This document shows positions 5,694 through 6,454 of a stretch of DNA of 6,454 nucleotides, one piece after another. Below the pieces are notes generated by a model. The model did not search any database. It was not told the DNA's origin and saw only the letters and a program-made list of their open reading frames with translations. Source of the DNA: an uncultured Flavobacteriales bacterium (GTDB lineage Bacteria > Bacteroidota > Bacteroidia > Flavobacteriales_D > Sanyastnellaceae); the NCBI GenBank assembly GCA_938092195.1, contig CALKHD010000105.1, positions 1-6,454 of the forward strand. The letters run 5' to 3'. The translations under genes and the position numbers were made by a program. The stretch's first letter is position 1. Each line of letters begins with the position of its first letter.

Positions 5694-6454
5694 ATGAGCA
5701 ATATTCAACGTATCGGAGTACTGACCAGTGGAGGTGACGCACCAGGAATGAATGCTGCCATTCGCTCTGTTGTGCGTTCGGCCGTGTTCCACGGCATTGA
5801 AGTCACCGGCATTTTTCAAGGCTATGAAGGCCTGATCGAAGGCGACCTCAAGCGCTTACATGCGCGATCTGTGGCCAAGATTCTGGGAAGAGGAGGTACC
5901 ATTTTGAAAAGCGCCCGTTCCAAGCGTTTCTATGACGCCGAAGGAAGAGCGGAAGCAGCGAAGGTCATTCGCGAAGCCAAAATTGATGGCTTGGTGGTGA
6001 TTGGTGGAAACGGAACCTTCACGGGTGCCATGAAGCTCGAAGAAGAGCACGGCGTGAAAGTGGTGGGCATTCCTGGAACGATCGACAACGATTTGGCCGG
6101 TACCGACTACACCATTGGATATGACACGGCCACCAACACGGTGGTGGAAGCGGTAGACAAAATCCGAGACACAGCGAGCAGCCACAATCGGCTCTTTTTT
6201 GTGGAGGTGATGGGACGCGACAGCGGTTACATCGCGTTGAAGACCGCCATTGCGACAGGAGCCATTGCCGTCATGACCCCAGAAGCGGGCATGACCATCG
6301 ATGACCTCATTGAAATTCTCCAACGCGGCGAGGAATCCAACAAAACGAGTTCCATTGTCATTGTGGCTGAAGGAGACACCAACGGCGGCGCCATGGAGAT
6401 TGCAGCCAAGGTTCACGCCCGTTTCGACAAGTACGACACCCGGGTGACCGTTTT
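5694..6454 (+). CDS. pfkA: ATP-dependent 6-phosphofructokinase, N-terminal 253 residues (3' end outside window)
   Basis: It phosphorylates fructose 6-phosphate to fructose 1,6-bisphosphate in the cytoplasm, the committed step of glycolysis. The reading frame starts at ATG 5694 and runs off the right edge after 253 codons of an expected ~320-330. Visible motifs: ATP-loop start TSGGDAPGMNAAIR (11-24); RGGTILKSAR (66-75), with R75 at the position of E. coli R72; GGNGT (104-108); PGTIDND (127-133), with D131 as catalytic base; GTDYTIGYDTA (136-146); MGRDSG (173-178), sugar-phosphate binding; and E226. Glycine in both diagnostic places (G107 and G128, where PPi-dependent enzymes have D and K) indicates ATP as donor. 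The E. coli Mg/ATP-site D103 is N106 here, which may be a lineage variant. The gene diverges from the Nudix-type regulator across 67 bp that contains palindrome 5630-5650. No Shine-Dalgarno sequence is seen. An ATG at 5671 is out of frame and stops within nine codons. Confidence 0.96.
   Translation, partial: MSNIQRIGVLTSGGDAPGMNAAIRSVVRSAVFHGIEVTGIFQGYEGLIEGDLKRLHARSVAKILGRGGTILKSARSKRFYDAEGRAEAAKVIREAKIDGLVVIGGNGTFTGAMKLEEEHGVKVVGIPGTIDNDLAGTDYTIGYDTATNTVVEAVDKIRDTASSHNRLFFVEVMGRDSGYIALKTAIATGAIAVMTPEAGMTIDDLIEILQRGEESNKTSSIVIVAEGDTNGGAMEIAAKVHARFDKYDTRVTV

Noticed and set aside
5856..6416. A 186-codon open frame on the minus strand
   Set aside because: It is antisense to pfkA, which is clearly identified by its motifs across the same region.

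Overview
The window looks like part of a carbohydrate-utilisation locus from a member of the Bacteroidota. Four things support this: a SusC/RagA-type TonB-dependent outer-membrane transporter, a secreted glucan hydrolase ending in a type IX secretion (T9SS) sorting domain, no Shine-Dalgarno sequences ahead of the starts, and a TAnnTTTG-type promoter box. Base composition is moderately high in G+C for the phylum. A free-living, possibly aquatic, Flavobacteriales-like or related lineage is plausible, but the sequence alone does not settle it.

Layout from left to right: (1) 1-1966, minus strand, the first ~655 codons of a SusC-family transporter whose 3' end, and presumably a SusD partner, lies beyond the left edge. 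(2) 2057-4840, minus strand, a complete 927-residue multi-domain GH13 alpha-amylase-type enzyme with signal peptide, accessory beta-sandwich domains, catalytic barrel and T9SS tail. (3) 4892-5626, minus strand, a NrtR-like transcription factor made of a degenerate Nudix domain and a C-terminal winged helix. (4) 5694 to the right edge, plus strand, the first 253 codons of ATP-dependent 6-phosphofructokinase (pfkA), divergent from the regulator. The three gaps are only 90, 51 and 67 bp, so no stretch above 300 bp lacks a gene.

The most notable feature is not a gene. Each of the three short gaps holds one copy of the palindrome GTGT-N7-ACAC: one ahead of the SusC gene, one ahead of the amylase, and one between the regulator and pfkA. 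I found no other exact copy by eye. The copies ahead of the amylase and the regulator agree further, as GTGTAC-N3-TGACAC on the minus strand. In front of the regulator the palindrome covers a perfect TAnnTTTG box. The simplest reading is a local regulon. The Nudix-type protein would sense a sugar or sugar derivative through its inactive Nudix domain. It would control itself, the extracellular amylase, the SusC importer and possibly pfkA. The pathway would be: the secreted enzyme cuts starch or glycogen outside the cell, the SusC/D system imports the oligosaccharides, and glycolysis takes the hexose phosphate onward.
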